Shown: positions 6,829-14,270, counted from the first letter of the stretch. The stretch: DNA of 20,506 bases from CAYGZA01 sp964354135 (GCA_964354135.1 CAYGZA010000080.1:1-20506), one strand, 5' to 3'. Translations and numbers: made by a program. The notes: a model not told the origin generated them from the sequence alone.

Positions 6829-8157
6829 ATGTCCAGCCGAATGAACCGTCGGGAAGTGCTCCGCAACACGGCCCGGGCCGGAGTCGGGGTATGGCTGGTC
6901 GGGAGCGGCGTCGCCTCGGCGGCCCGCGAGCCGGCCAACGAGAAACTGAACATTGCCGTGGTCGGCTGCGGCGGCCAGGGAGGCGAGAACCTTAACGCCG
7001 TCGCCGACCAGGGCCAGAACATCGTCGCCCTGTGCGACGTGGACGAGGCCAGGGCGGCCGCGGCCTTCGCGCGGTTCCCCAAGGCGAAGAAGTTCCGCGA
7101 CTTCCGCAAGATGTTCGACCAGGTGCAGCGAGAGATCGACGCGGTGGTCGTGAGCACGCCCGACCACATGCACGCCCCGGTCAGCCTCGCGGCCATGCGC
7201 CTGGGCAAGCACGTCTACTGCGAGAAGCCGCTCACCTGGTGCATCGCCGAGGCCCGGCTCATGGCCGAAACGGCCAAGAAGCACAAGGTGGCCACGCAAA
7301 TGGGCACCCAGGGCATGGCCGGCGACGGCTCCCGCGCCGGGGTCGAGATCGTCCGCTCCGGCGTGCTCGGCCCGGTCCGCGAGCTGCACGTCTGGACCGA
7401 CCGTGCGAAGGACTGGTGGCCCCAGGGGGTCGATCGCCCCAAAGACGCGCCGCCGGCGCCCAAGGGACTGGACTGGGACCGGTGGCTCGGCGTGGCCCCC
7501 GAGCGGCCGTATCACCCGGACTACGTCCCGTTCAAATGGCGCGGCTGGAAGGATTTTGGGACTGGGCCCCTGGGCGACATGGGGATCCACAATGCCGCCA
7601 TGCCGTTCGTGGGTCTGAAACTCGGCCCGCCGAGTTCCGCCGAGATCGTCGAGACGTCGGGCCTGAAGGACGAGACGTTCCCCGCGTGGGCGGTCCTGCG
7701 CTACGAGTTTCCGGCCCGCGGCGACCGGCCTACGATGGTGCTCCACTGGTACGACGGCGGGAAGAAGCCGTCGGGCGACTTGATCGGCGGCGGCAAGGTG
7801 GCCGAGAACGGCGCGATCCTCGTGGGGGACAAGGGGACGCTTTACTCCATCGAATGGACCGGCGGCGACTGGCACCTGCTGCCCGAGGACAAGTTCCGCG
7901 ATTTCCAGCGGCCCAAGCCGACCGAGCCGCGCTCGCCCGGGCACCATGCGGAGTGGATTCGCGCCTGCAAGGGCGGCCCGCCGGCCTACTGCAACTTCAT
8001 CGACTTCGCCGCCCCGATGACCGAGGTGATGCTCGTGGGCGCTCTCGCCTTGCGGATCGGCAAGAAGATCGAGTGGGACGCCGCCGCGATGGGTGCCCCG
8101 AATTGCCCCGAGGCCGACCGGTTCATCCGCCGCCAATACCGCAAGGGGTGGGCATGA
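6829..8157 (+). CDS. Tat-exported Gfo/Idh/MocA-family oxidoreductase
   Basis: A 442-residue NAD(P)-dependent oxidoreductase. Start at 6829, with GAGG seven bases upstream; an ATG four codons later is possible. Residues 1-32 are a twin-arginine signal (MNRREVLRNTARAG, then a hydrophobic core ending ASA). The Rossmann nucleotide site is VVGCGGQGG (44-52) with acidic ALCDVD (67-72), so NAD is likely preferred. STPDHMHAP and the lysine motif CEKPLTW (131-137, Lys133) follow, and the substrate-domain GDMGIHN contains a candidate catalytic histidine (His254). Planctomycetes have many such Tat-tagged paralogues, thought to oxidise or rearrange sugars such as glycoside 3-keto intermediates. It overlaps the MttB-like gene by ATGA, so the two are co-translated. 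Substrate unknown. Confidence 0.93.
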   Translation: MSSRMNRREVLRNTARAGVGVWLVGSGVASAAREPANEKLNIAVVGCGGQGGENLNAVADQGQNIVALCDVDEARAAAAFARFPKAKKFRDFRKMFDQVQREIDAVVVSTPDHMHAPVSLAAMRLGKHVYCEKPLTWCIAEARLMAETAKKHKVATQMGTQGMAGDGSRAGVEIVRSGVLGPVRELHVWTDRAKDWWPQGVDRPKDAPPAPKGLDWDRWLGVAPERPYHPDYVPFKWRGWKDFGTGPLGDMGIHNAAMPFVGLKLGPPSSAEIVETSGLKDETFPAWAVLRYEFPARGDRPTMVLHWYDGGKKPSGDLIGGGKVAENGAILVGDKGTLYSIEWTGGDWHLLPEDKFRDFQRPKPTEPRSPGHHAEWIRACKGGPPAYCNFIDFAAPMTEVMLVGALALRIGKKIEWDAAAMGAPNCPEADRFIRRQYRKGWA

Positions 8158-9590
8158 GCACCATCCGCCTCCGATTCCTCTCCGACGCGGAGATACGCGC
8201 CATCCACGACGCCAGCCTCGCGATCCTCCGCGACACGGGCGTCATGGTCCACCACGACGAAGCCCTGGGCCTCTTGGCCGAGGCCGGGGCCCAGGTGGAT
8301 CGAAGCCGCAAGATCGCCCGGCTCTCCGAATCACTGGTCATGGACTCAGTTGCCCGCGCAGGCAAGAAGTACATCCTCTATGGGCGGTCTTCGGAGCGCA
8401 CGGCCCGCTTCGGCTACGGGGACTTCGTGCTGATGTCCAGTCCCGGGCAGTATGCCTGGATCGACACGGACACGGGCGAGCGTCGCCCGCCCACGAAGCA
8501 GGATCTCGACGATGCCATTCGCCTCGGCGATGCCCTGCCCAACCTCACCATCGTCGGGGCGATGGCGGCGGTCGCCGGCGTGCCCGCGGCATATCGCGAC
8601 GTGTTCCTCACCGCGGCGCTGGTCAAGGGGACCACGAAGCCGACGCGGGCATGGGTGGCCAACGGCCGCACGGCCCGTTACGTGCTGGAACTCTACCGCA
8701 CCGTCGCCGGCGGCGATGCCGCCCTCCGCGCCCGGCCTATGGTCGAGGCATTCTTGGAGCCGATCAGCCCGCTGCAACTCCCCCGCGACGGGCTGGACAT
8801 CCTGATGGAGTTCGCGCGGGCCGGTCAGCCGGCGAGCTTCGGTCCGATGGCCATGGCGTCCGGCACCGCACCGGCGACTCTGGCCGGAACGCTGGCCCAA
8901 GAGAACGCCGAGATCCTTGCCGGAGTCGTGGTCACGCAGCTTGTGGCGCCCGGCACGCCGGTCACGTACGGCGGGATCCCGCACGTCATGGACCCCCGCA
9001 CGAACATCTGCTCGTTCGGCTCGCCCGAGCAGGCGATCATGGCCGTCGCCATGGTGCAGGTGGCGCGATTCTACGGCTTTCCGGTCTACATCAACGTCGG
9101 GCTGACGGATGCGAAGCTCCCGGATGCCCAGGCCGGGATCGAGAAAGGCTCCAGCCTCGTGCTTGGCGTCCTGACCGGTGCGGATACCTTCGGACACGCC
9201 GGCATCTGCGGGACCGACCATGCGGCCAGCCTGCCGTGGCTCCTGATCGACGACGAGCTGATGGCCTTTGCCAAACGCATCGCCCGGGGATTGGAGGTCA
9301 ACCCCGAGACGCTGGCCGCCGACGTGATCCGCCAGGTCGGCCCGGGGGGGAATTTCCTCGGCGAGGAGCACACGGTCCGGCACTTCCGCCGCGAGCTCTG
9401 GTTGCCCGGCCCTGCATGGACCCGCCAGACCTGGGACGGCTGGGCCGGCGGCGGGGGAACCTCGATGGGCCAACGTGCCGCAGCCGAGGTGCGCCGCATC
9501 CTGGCGACGCACGAGGCCGAGCCGATGGATGAAGCCTTGGCGCGAGAGATTGACGGAATCGTCGAGGCGGCGCGCCGGGAGCTGGAGTAG
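8154..9590 (+). CDS. MttB-like trimethylamine methyltransferase family protein (non-pyrrolysine)
   Basis: A 478-residue protein. Its ATG overlaps the upstream stop (ATGA), which fixes the start. It runs as one TIM-barrel-like MttB-family domain: LSDAEIRAIHDASLAILRDTGV at the N-terminus is the typical family start, and SFGSPEQAIMAVAMVQ, INVGLTDAKLPDAQAGIEKG and HAGICGTDHAASLPWLL are family blocks. There is no in-frame TAG, so it belongs to the pyrrolysine-free branch. Characterised members of that branch, such as MtgB, demethylate glycine betaine or related quaternary amines onto a corrinoid protein. No signal peptide, so cytoplasmic, unlike its partner. No corrinoid protein or corrinoid activator is nearby. 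Substrate unknown. About 110 bases without a clear gene lie between its stop and the converging gene. Confidence 0.88.
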   Translation: MSTIRLRFLSDAEIRAIHDASLAILRDTGVMVHHDEALGLLAEAGAQVDRSRKIARLSESLVMDSVARAGKKYILYGRSSERTARFGYGDFVLMSSPGQYAWIDTDTGERRPPTKQDLDDAIRLGDALPNLTIVGAMAAVAGVPAAYRDVFLTAALVKGTTKPTRAWVANGRTARYVLELYRTVAGGDAALRARPMVEAFLEPISPLQLPRDGLDILMEFARAGQPASFGPMAMASGTAPATLAGTLAQENAEILAGVVVTQLVAPGTPVTYGGIPHVMDPRTNICSFGSPEQAIMAVAMVQVARFYGFPVYINVGLTDAKLPDAQAGIEKGSSLVLGVLTGADTFGHAGICGTDHAASLPWLLIDDELMAFAKRIARGLEVNPETLAADVIRQVGPGGNFLGEEHTVRHFRRELWLPGPAWTRQTWDGWAGGGGTSMGQRAAAEVRRILATHEAEPMDEALAREIDGIVEAARRELE

Positions 9591-9702
9591 ACTGGTACCC
9601 TTGTGGGCCGCAAAGAAGATCGAGGCCGTCGGCTACAAGCAGGGCAGCAGGTTGTATGTCCACGGCGAGGAGTACGAGTTATGAAGACGAGCGCCCTTGC
9701 GG

Positions 9703-10389
9703 CTACTCCTTTTTCTTCTCCTTCTCCTTTTCCTTTTCCTTCGCGGCCGCTTCCAGCTTCTTCTTGAGCTCGGCTTCCTTCTTTGCCTTGGCCTCCTGCT
9801 CCAGCTCCTCTTTGGTCGGGATGATCTTGGGAAGTGCGGCCACGATCGCCTTCACATCCTCTTCTTTGAGTTCTCCGGCCTTGAAGGCGAAATTGTCCAG
9901 CACCTTGTACTTCCTGTAGAGCACCACCGTCACCTCGGCCTCTTCGTGGATCTTGTAGGGCTTCAGTGCGGCCGGATCTTCGGGAATGAGCAACGGAAAG
10001 GCTTCGGAGATCTTGGCCTTCTGGGCCAGCTCCTTGAGCTTGGCCTCGGCGGCTTTGCCGTCGTTTGTGAGGAAAACGGCAAAACTGCGCATATCCACAG
10101 CCTTGTTCCTGGCAACCGCCTCGTCGAGCTGCTTGAGCAACATGCCCAAGGCACCGGTAACGTCGCGAACGAAGAGGATCGCTACCGGCCGTTCCCCGGC
10201 CATTCAGACATAGCAGAGCGGTTTGCCCTTATCGGGACCGGTGACGCCCCGGCACTTGAAGCTCGCCAGCTTATCCCCGGGATGCAGACCCGACTTGAAC
10301 CCGGCATCCTTCCCGGCAGCCGACGCGTAGCTTGCCGCGCCGAGCACGCCGGCGGCCAGGAAGAGACTCACCAACCATTTGACCCTCAT
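9703..10389 (-). CDS. secreted thioredoxin-like protein, candidate selenoprotein with in-frame TGA (CxxU)
   Basis: Reading through one TGA (10206-10204), this is a 228-residue protein; conventional calling would give two pieces, 61 residues (10204-10389) and 166 residues (9703-10203). Start at the ATG at 10389, with GGAGGG ten bases upstream. Residues 1-24 are a signal peptide (LVSLFLAAGVLGAASYASA). The mature part shows GDKLASFKCRGVTGPDKGKPLCYV, then TGA, then MAGERPVAILFVRDVT, the layout of a secreted planctomycete thioredoxin-like family in which I recall LCYxC followed by RPV. The TGA thus falls on the second redox cysteine (residue 62), which suggests selenocysteine. A thioredoxin-type C-terminal half and a Lys/Glu-rich coiled tail (about 190-228) follow. 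Alternatives: a nonsense mutation, or restart at the adjacent ATG. No selA, selB or selC is in the window. Confidence 0.7.
10154..10188 (-). promoter_or_regulatory. candidate SECIS-like stem-loop just after the in-frame TGA
   Basis: In the transcript, CCGGUA (15 bases after the UGA) pairs perfectly with UACCGG; above a five-base bulge, GCGA pairs with UCGC, closing a ten-base loop that contains GU near its 3' side. The apical loop begins 25 bases after the UGA, inside the spacing known for bacterial SECIS elements. It does not carry a G in the first two loop positions, and a competing GGCCG/CGGCC hairpin overlaps it, so this is only a candidate. Confidence 0.35.
10204..10206 (-). other. in-frame TGA at a predicted redox cysteine position
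   Basis: The codon between CYV and MAGERPV. The flanking frame is the same (the two coding parts are separated by no other base), so a single recoded or mutated codon accounts for the split. Confidence 0.6.
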
Positions 10390-10865
10390 TGGGTGATTAC
10401 CCTCCATCGTGGATTAACGCCCGTCCACGCCTCGGAACCATTCTGGGAGGCGGTTGCGTGGACGGCACAACTGTGATTGTCAATATTCGGTAGCGCGTTG
10501 TCAACAGTCCGGTTTCCCAGGATGACAGACTTCTCTTGCCCGTCTTGGATCGGTTCGGTATCGTCCCGCGGCACGAGACTGGCGGAAAGATGAGACGAGG
10601 GGTAAGGATGAGGGCCGGAAAGCCTCGATCGCCGCCAGGAAAACTTGCCACATCCCGCGTGAGACGGTCGTTGACAGGTGGTTTCAAGGCTACTACGATC
10701 AATCGTGTGCAGCCGGCACAACGGGGGGCAAGCTGTGGGGTGGCAGGCGTTTCGCCAGTGCTTTGGGAAGACCACGCGCAAGACGTCCGTTCTCATCCGG
10801 ACCCAAGTAATGGTGCGTGGCACGTCTTACCCGCGACGAAAGGATTAAGAAAGGGGACCATGCCC
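10390..10865. other. 476-base divergent gap with no recognised feature
   Basis: Separates the minus-strand thioredoxin-like gene from the plus-strand zinc-ribbon gene. The open frames in it lack ribosome sites and family character. No clear promoter pair, terminator or RNA gene was seen. Confidence 0.5.
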
Positions 10866-11093
10866 ATGACGCCGCTTCCCGATTTCACACCAGAGGCGAA
10901 AGCACGGTGGCAGAGAGTTCCGTCTTGGGCACGGCCCAAGATTCTCGATTCCGTCTGGTGCGGGACGTGTCTGCAAGGCGTTCCAATGGAACTGGCAAGC
11001 GGGAGGATGGAAGACGATTGCCTGATTCTGAACGGCACCTGCAAGAAGTGCGGGAACGAAGTCGTCCGCCTGATTGAGCCAGAGGAATCATGA
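10866..11093 (+). CDS. small CxxC-CxxC zinc-ribbon protein
   Basis: A 75-residue protein; an ATG at 10860 would add two residues but sits only three bases from the AAAGGGG ribosome site, while 10866 has a better nine-base spacing. The sequence holds two CxxC pairs, WCGTC (Cys32, Cys35) and CKKC (Cys59, Cys62), 23 residues apart, as in a zinc ribbon or rubredoxin-like knuckle, preceded by a short helix (TPEAKARWQRVP). No signal peptide, so cytoplasmic. Small proteins of this build may bind nucleic acid or a partner, but I do not recognise the family. It stands alone; the next plus-strand gene is about 400 bases away beyond a repeat element. Confidence 0.65.
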   Translation: MTPLPDFTPEAKARWQRVPSWARPKILDSVWCGTCLQGVPMELASGRMEDDCLILNGTCKKCGNEVVRLIEPEES

Positions 11094-11141
11094 ATCATCG
11101 AACGAGGTGCTCGACCGAACCGCTCGAACCCGTGCGAAGTG

Positions 11142-11364
11142 AGCCAAGTAGGTCAGGCACCCCGTGCCTGACAACCTCGGTCTGCCGCATCATGTCCCTG
11201 CGCCTCCCGCGCAGTAACGGACGCAAACACGCGCGCCCGGCGTTGCGTGAGGAGCATGAATAGTTCGTCCCGCCCGGGCAAGATACCCGCGATAGTGGGA
11301 CATGAGGACATCATACCGCGCGTGACGGCGGTCGTCAGGCACAGGGTGCCTGACCTACTTGGCT
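11142..11364. repeat. 223-base element with perfect 21-base inverted ends (BIME/MITE-like)
   Basis: The 21 bases at 11142-11162 are the exact reverse complement of 11344-11364. Each end also contains its own nine-base palindrome on GTCAGGCAC: 11152-11160 with 11164-11172, and 11334-11342 with 11346-11354. This is the build of paired REP sequences in head-to-head orientation or of a miniature inverted-repeat element. No coding frame inside is convincing. It fills most of the gap at 11094-11495; the rest holds two near-copies of gctgattgctgaaa (11428-11442 and 11449-11463). Confidence 0.8.
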
Positions 11365-11495
11365 AAGGAGACCGAAGCCTGCCGCCGGGCCCTGCTCGGG
11401 CTGCCGGTGAGAAACGTGGTAGACTGAGCTGATTGCTGAAAACTGGCCGCTGATCGCTGAAAGCCTCTCTCCTTGTCGCGTGGGAGCACCTGCTC

Positions 11496-12143
11496 ATGCC
11501 GAGACTCATCGACCTTTCGCATCCGCTGGAGCACGGGCAGTTGGCCTTCCCGGGCGACCCGCGGCCGACCGTCGTCGAGCGCGACACGATCGCCACGATC
11601 GGCTACAACATCACCCAGCTCAGCACGTCGACCCACCAGGGGACGCACCTCGACGTGCCGTATCACTTCCTGGACGACGGCAAGACGGTGGACCAGATGC
11701 CGCTGGAGCGTTTCTTCGGGCCGGCGGTGCTGGTCGATCTGGCCCCGGGCGGGGTTCTCGCGCCCAAAACCCCGATCACCCTCAGCATGCTCCGCATGCA
11801 GGAGGCGAAGTTCCACCCGCGGGCCAAGGTGATCTATCGCACCGGCTGGTACCGGACGTTCGGCCGCGAGGAGTACTTCACCGACTTCCCCACGCTTACC
11901 GCGGAGGCGGCCCGGTGGATTGCCGACAAGCGGATCGGACTGCTCGGCATGGACACCCCTACCCCGAGCGTCCAGGGGCAGGAGTGCCACCGGGTCCTGA
12001 TGGCACCGGGCGTGGAGATCATCCTCGTCGAGGGGCTCGCCAACCTCGACCGGCTCCCCGCGCGGTTCACGTTCATCGGCTTCCCCTTGAACCTCACCGG
12101 CCGCGACGGCTCGCCGATCCGGGCCGTGGCGGTGGTGGATTGA
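11496..12143 (+). CDS. cyclase family protein / arylformamidase-like metal hydrolase
   Basis: A 215-residue protein, about the family length. Start at 11496 with GGGAG about nine bases upstream. It begins RLIDLSHPLEHG, the usual first strand of the family, and contains the metal motif HQGTHLDVPYHF (47-58: His47, His51, Asp53, His57), then GMDTPTPSVQGQECHRVLM, where the second conserved block lies. Family knowledge: members hydrolyse N-formylkynurenine or isatin-like amides, or act in polyketide cyclisation, using zinc or manganese. No signal peptide, so cytoplasmic. No kynurenine-pathway neighbours are present, so the substrate is unknown. The downstream inverted repeat (12171-12243) could end its transcript. 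Confidence 0.9.
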   Translation: MPRLIDLSHPLEHGQLAFPGDPRPTVVERDTIATIGYNITQLSTSTHQGTHLDVPYHFLDDGKTVDQMPLERFFGPAVLVDLAPGGVLAPKTPITLSMLRMQEAKFHPRAKVIYRTGWYRTFGREEYFTDFPTLTAEAARWIADKRIGLLGMDTPTPSVQGQECHRVLMAPGVEIILVEGLANLDRLPARFTFIGFPLNLTGRDGSPIRAVAVVD

Positions 12144-12170
12144 AAGGTGGCTCGCCAAGACCTCGAAGTG

Positions 12171-12243
12171 AAAAAGGTGGCAGGAACCTTTTGTGCGAAG
12201 CACCCGAATGGCCGTCCCAGCAAACGGTTCCTGACACCGTTTT
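12171..12243. repeat. imperfect inverted repeat, possible terminator
   Basis: AAAAAGGTGGCAGGAACCTTTT (12171-12192) is nearly the reverse complement of 12222-12243 (four mismatches over 22 bases), with a 29-base loop. It ends in CGTTTT, 28 bases after the cyclase stop, so it could also stop transcription. The core CAGGAACC differs from the GACAG repeats, so it is a separate repeat type. Confidence 0.55.
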
Positions 12244-12345
12244 CCTTGCCGTGCCAGTTTTACTGGAAGGTGGGTAATCAAGACCTCTGGTACTTCACCA
12301 TCTACGCTCCCGGTTCGATCGTCGCCGACAATGGGCCGAATTGGA

Positions 12346-12374
12346 TTGCGGGGGTCCGCGCGAGGCTTTACAAT
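12346..12374 (+). promoter_or_regulatory. possible sigma-70-type promoter for the LRR gene
   Basis: TTGCGG (12346-12351) and TACAAT (12369-12374) are separated by 17 bases. The -10 box matches five of six consensus bases and the -35 only three. The local stretch is AT-richer than its surroundings. It would start transcription about 80 bases upstream of the LRR gene. Confidence 0.3.
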
Positions 12375-12461
12375 TACTATTCGGGAACGAAGGTGATCCT
12401 TGCTTCGAACGAGAAATGGGTTGTGGGGAGGAATGGTTGGTAGCGCGCCCGGGAGAGCGAG

Positions 12462-13844
12462 ATGGCGGAGAATCGGCCTAGGCGTCCTCGATTCTATCAA
12501 TTCAGCGTCCCACCGCTGCTGGGCCTGGTGCTGGTGCTAATCATCGCCCTGGGTTGGCTTGCGACCCGAATGCACAGGGGAGGGGGGCAGAAACGGGCAG
12601 TCGAGGCGCTGAAGGCGTTGGGCGCACGGGTGGAGTATGACTTCCCGCCCGACCCGGATCCGGACGCAATAACGCCGCCGCTCCGCGATTGGCTCTACAA
12701 GGTTTGGCGCGTTGACCTCGCCAACCGCGTGCGCGTGGGTTCCAACGTAGCAGGAGTCACCGGGACCCCGACGCCGGTCACCGACGCCGCACTGCGTCAC
12801 CTCAAGGCACTCACGGGGCTCAAGAAGGTGAACCTCACGCACACTCCCGTCAGCGACGTCGGGCTGGAGCACCTCAAGGGGTTGACAAGCCTGGAATCGC
12901 TTTACCTTGGCGACACAGCGATTACCGACGCCGGACTGGAGCAGCTCAAGGGGTTGACAAGCCTGCGATGTCTTTTCCTTGACCATACGGGGATTACCGG
13001 CGCCGGACTGGAGCACCTCAAGGGGTTGACAAGCCTGGGATGTATTTTCCTTGACCATACGCGGATTACCGGCGCTGCACTGGAGCACCTCGCGGGGATG
13101 ACGCGACTGCTGGAGTTGCGCCTTAACGATACGCCGATCACCGACGCCGGATTAGTGCATCTCGAAGGCTTGACCGGCCTGTGGTTTCTGCAACTTCAGA
13201 ACACCCGCGTCGGCGACCTGGGGCTGGAACACCTCCGCGGTCTGACCGAGCTGCGTCGCTTGAACCTTTCTTGCACCGAAGTGACCGACGCCGGGCTGCG
13301 GCATCTGGAGGGGATGGCCCAACTAGAAGAACTGTCCCTTGACAAGACGCGACTCACCGACGCCGGACTGGAACACCTGAGAGGGTTGAGCAGCCTAAAG
13401 ACCCTCTCGCTTAATCAAACGGGGATCACGGGCACCGGACTGGCGCATCTCAAGGGACTGACCCTGCTGCGCGAGTTGGACCTTCACGGCGCGCCCGTCA
13501 CGGATGCAGGTTTGGAGCACGTTAAGGGAATGACCAGCCTGCGAACACTTTCGCTCAACAACACGCGCGTCACGGACGCGGGACTCGAACACCTGAAGGC
13601 GCTCACCGGACTGCGATCCTTGGGGCTTGCCGGGACGCGGGTCACTGTCGCAGGGCTGAGACACCTGGAAGGGATGAGGCTGAAAAGCCTGAGCGTCAGC
13701 TGGCAGGTGGTCAGCGAGGCGGCACGGGAGGACTTGCAGAAGCTGCTGAAATGCGGGATATCTCTTTCTGATTGGGCTCCGCCTGCTTCGCTCCCTCTGC
13801 CACAAAACCGGGGGAACGAGAAAACGGGACAGGTCCGATATTGA
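12462..13844 (+). CDS. membrane-anchored leucine-rich-repeat protein
   Basis: A 460-residue protein; the ATG at 12462 has a GGGAGAG ribosome site. Residues 1-16 are basic (RPRRPRF) and are followed by one membrane helix (about 17-35, PPLLGLVLVLIIALGWLA), so the rest probably lies outside the cytoplasmic membrane. From about residue 100 on there are about twelve 24-residue LRRs of the bacterial/RNI-like kind with the recurring frame TDAGLEHLKGLTSLxxLxLxxT. The high identity of the repeats at DNA level suggests recent internal duplication. The last 30 residues (from about CGISLSDW) do not look like LRR and are encoded by DNA that belongs to the leader of the transposase relic, so the original C-terminus may have been replaced. 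Ligand unknown; protein binding at the envelope is inferred. Confidence 0.85.
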   Translation: MAENRPRRPRFYQFSVPPLLGLVLVLIIALGWLATRMHRGGGQKRAVEALKALGARVEYDFPPDPDPDAITPPLRDWLYKVWRVDLANRVRVGSNVAGVTGTPTPVTDAALRHLKALTGLKKVNLTHTPVSDVGLEHLKGLTSLESLYLGDTAITDAGLEQLKGLTSLRCLFLDHTGITGAGLEHLKGLTSLGCIFLDHTRITGAALEHLAGMTRLLELRLNDTPITDAGLVHLEGLTGLWFLQLQNTRVGDLGLEHLRGLTELRRLNLSCTEVTDAGLRHLEGMAQLEELSLDKTRLTDAGLEHLRGLSSLKTLSLNQTGITGTGLAHLKGLTLLRELDLHGAPVTDAGLEHVKGMTSLRTLSLNNTRVTDAGLEHLKALTGLRSLGLAGTRVTVAGLRHLEGMRLKSLSVSWQVVSEAAREDLQKLLKCGISLSDWAPPASLPLPQNRGNEKTGQVRY

Positions 13845-13933
13845 CAAGATGGGGGGGCTATGATAATCTCTCGCCATGCCTCGTACTGCAAGAGTAGCGC
13901 CGGGCGGAATGGTGTTTCACGTTCTGAATCGCA
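13816..13933 (+). pseudogene. 5' remnant of a REP-associated tyrosine transposase (RAYT)
   Basis: The ATG at 13876 opens MPRTARVAPGGMVFHVLNRS, which I recognise as the N-terminus of the IS200-like/RAYT transposases common in planctomycetes. The leader (13816-13875) has gagaaaacgggacag, the same leader as the window's other repeats. The frame is lost after about 19 codons, where the sequence switches at 13931 to an exact copy of the end of the Spy-like gene. The HUH and catalytic tyrosine parts are gone. Relic identity is from memory of the family. Confidence 0.7.
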
Positions 13934-14092
13934 GCGGCGCGAGAAGATGGCCGAGGTGGGCGAGAAGGTCCGCAAGATCCGCGCCGACGCGGACAGGCAA
14001 GCCATCGAGCTCCTGACCGCGGAGCAAAAGGAATCGCTGGAGAAGCGCAAGGGCGACAAATTCGAGCTGTGAAAGCGGCGCCGACAACCGGC
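13931..14092 (+). repeat. 162-base perfect duplicate of the 3' end of the Spy-like gene
   Basis: Identical over its whole length to 14992-15153, 1061 bases downstream in the same orientation. It contains the last 46 codons and stop of the Spy-like gene plus 22 bases after it. It joins the transposase relic directly, so the transposase reading frame runs out of phase through it. Confidence 0.9.
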
Positions 14093-14110
14093 CGACGGCC
14101 CGCCGGGTGC

Positions 14111-14133
14111 CACTGGCGGCTCGTCCGCCAGTG
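14111..14133. repeat. perfect REP-like hairpin CACTGGCGG-ctcgt-CCGCCAGTG
   Basis: Nine-base perfect arms (14111-14119 and 14125-14133) and a five-base loop. It is the first of two neighbouring hairpins with equal arm and loop length, the build of a REP doublet. Confidence 0.7.
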
Positions 14134-14142
14134 CCGGTACAA

Positions 14143-14165
14143 CACGGGCAGGCAAGCTGCCCGTG
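14143..14165. repeat. perfect REP-like hairpin CACGGGCAG-gcaag-CTGCCCGTG
   Basis: Nine-base perfect arms (14143-14151 and 14157-14165) and a five-base loop, nine bases after the previous hairpin. Arms start CAC and end GTG in both, suggesting a family with a variable core. Close to the RAYT relic, as expected for its substrate sequences. Confidence 0.7.
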
Positions 14166-14270
14166 ACACCCGGCGAGACCTACCAGATTCGCTGCCAGTC
14201 CAAGCCCGAGATGAAGAGCATCGTCCTGGAGCTGGCCGACGGCGGCGCGGGCCAGGCGGCTTCAGGCTGA
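14166..14270 (+). pseudogene. possible gene 3'-end fragment
   Basis: A frame ending in TGA at 14268-14270 reads TPGETYQIRCQSKPEMKSIV then LELADGGAGQAASG, which has a real protein feel (a beta-rich C-terminal end) but no start or ribosome site; it begins in the hairpin. It may be the leftover of a gene cut by the rearrangement at 13931-14165. Family not recognised. Between its stop and the Spy-like start at 14441 I see nothing firm. Confidence 0.3.

Noticed and set aside
8154..9590. Possible pyrrolysine codon in the MttB-like gene
   Set aside because: There is no in-frame TAG before the terminal stop, so it is of the non-pyrrolysine branch.
9601..9684. Plus-strand tail reading KIEAVGYKQGSRLYVHGEEYEL before a TGA
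   Set aside because: It has a protein-like feel but no start or ribosome site and is only about 28 codons; it could be the relic of a gene end, too short to call.
9697..10476. 259-codon plus-strand frame opposite the selenoprotein candidate
   Set aside because: It starts with a Leu/Phe run that is the mirror of the Lys/Glu tail. The minus strand has the signal peptide and thioredoxin-like sequence.
12147..12443. 98-codon open frame between the cyclase and LRR genes
   Set aside because: Its first third is the inverted repeat at 12171-12243, there is no ribosome site, and a promoter-like pair lies in it; more likely intergenic.
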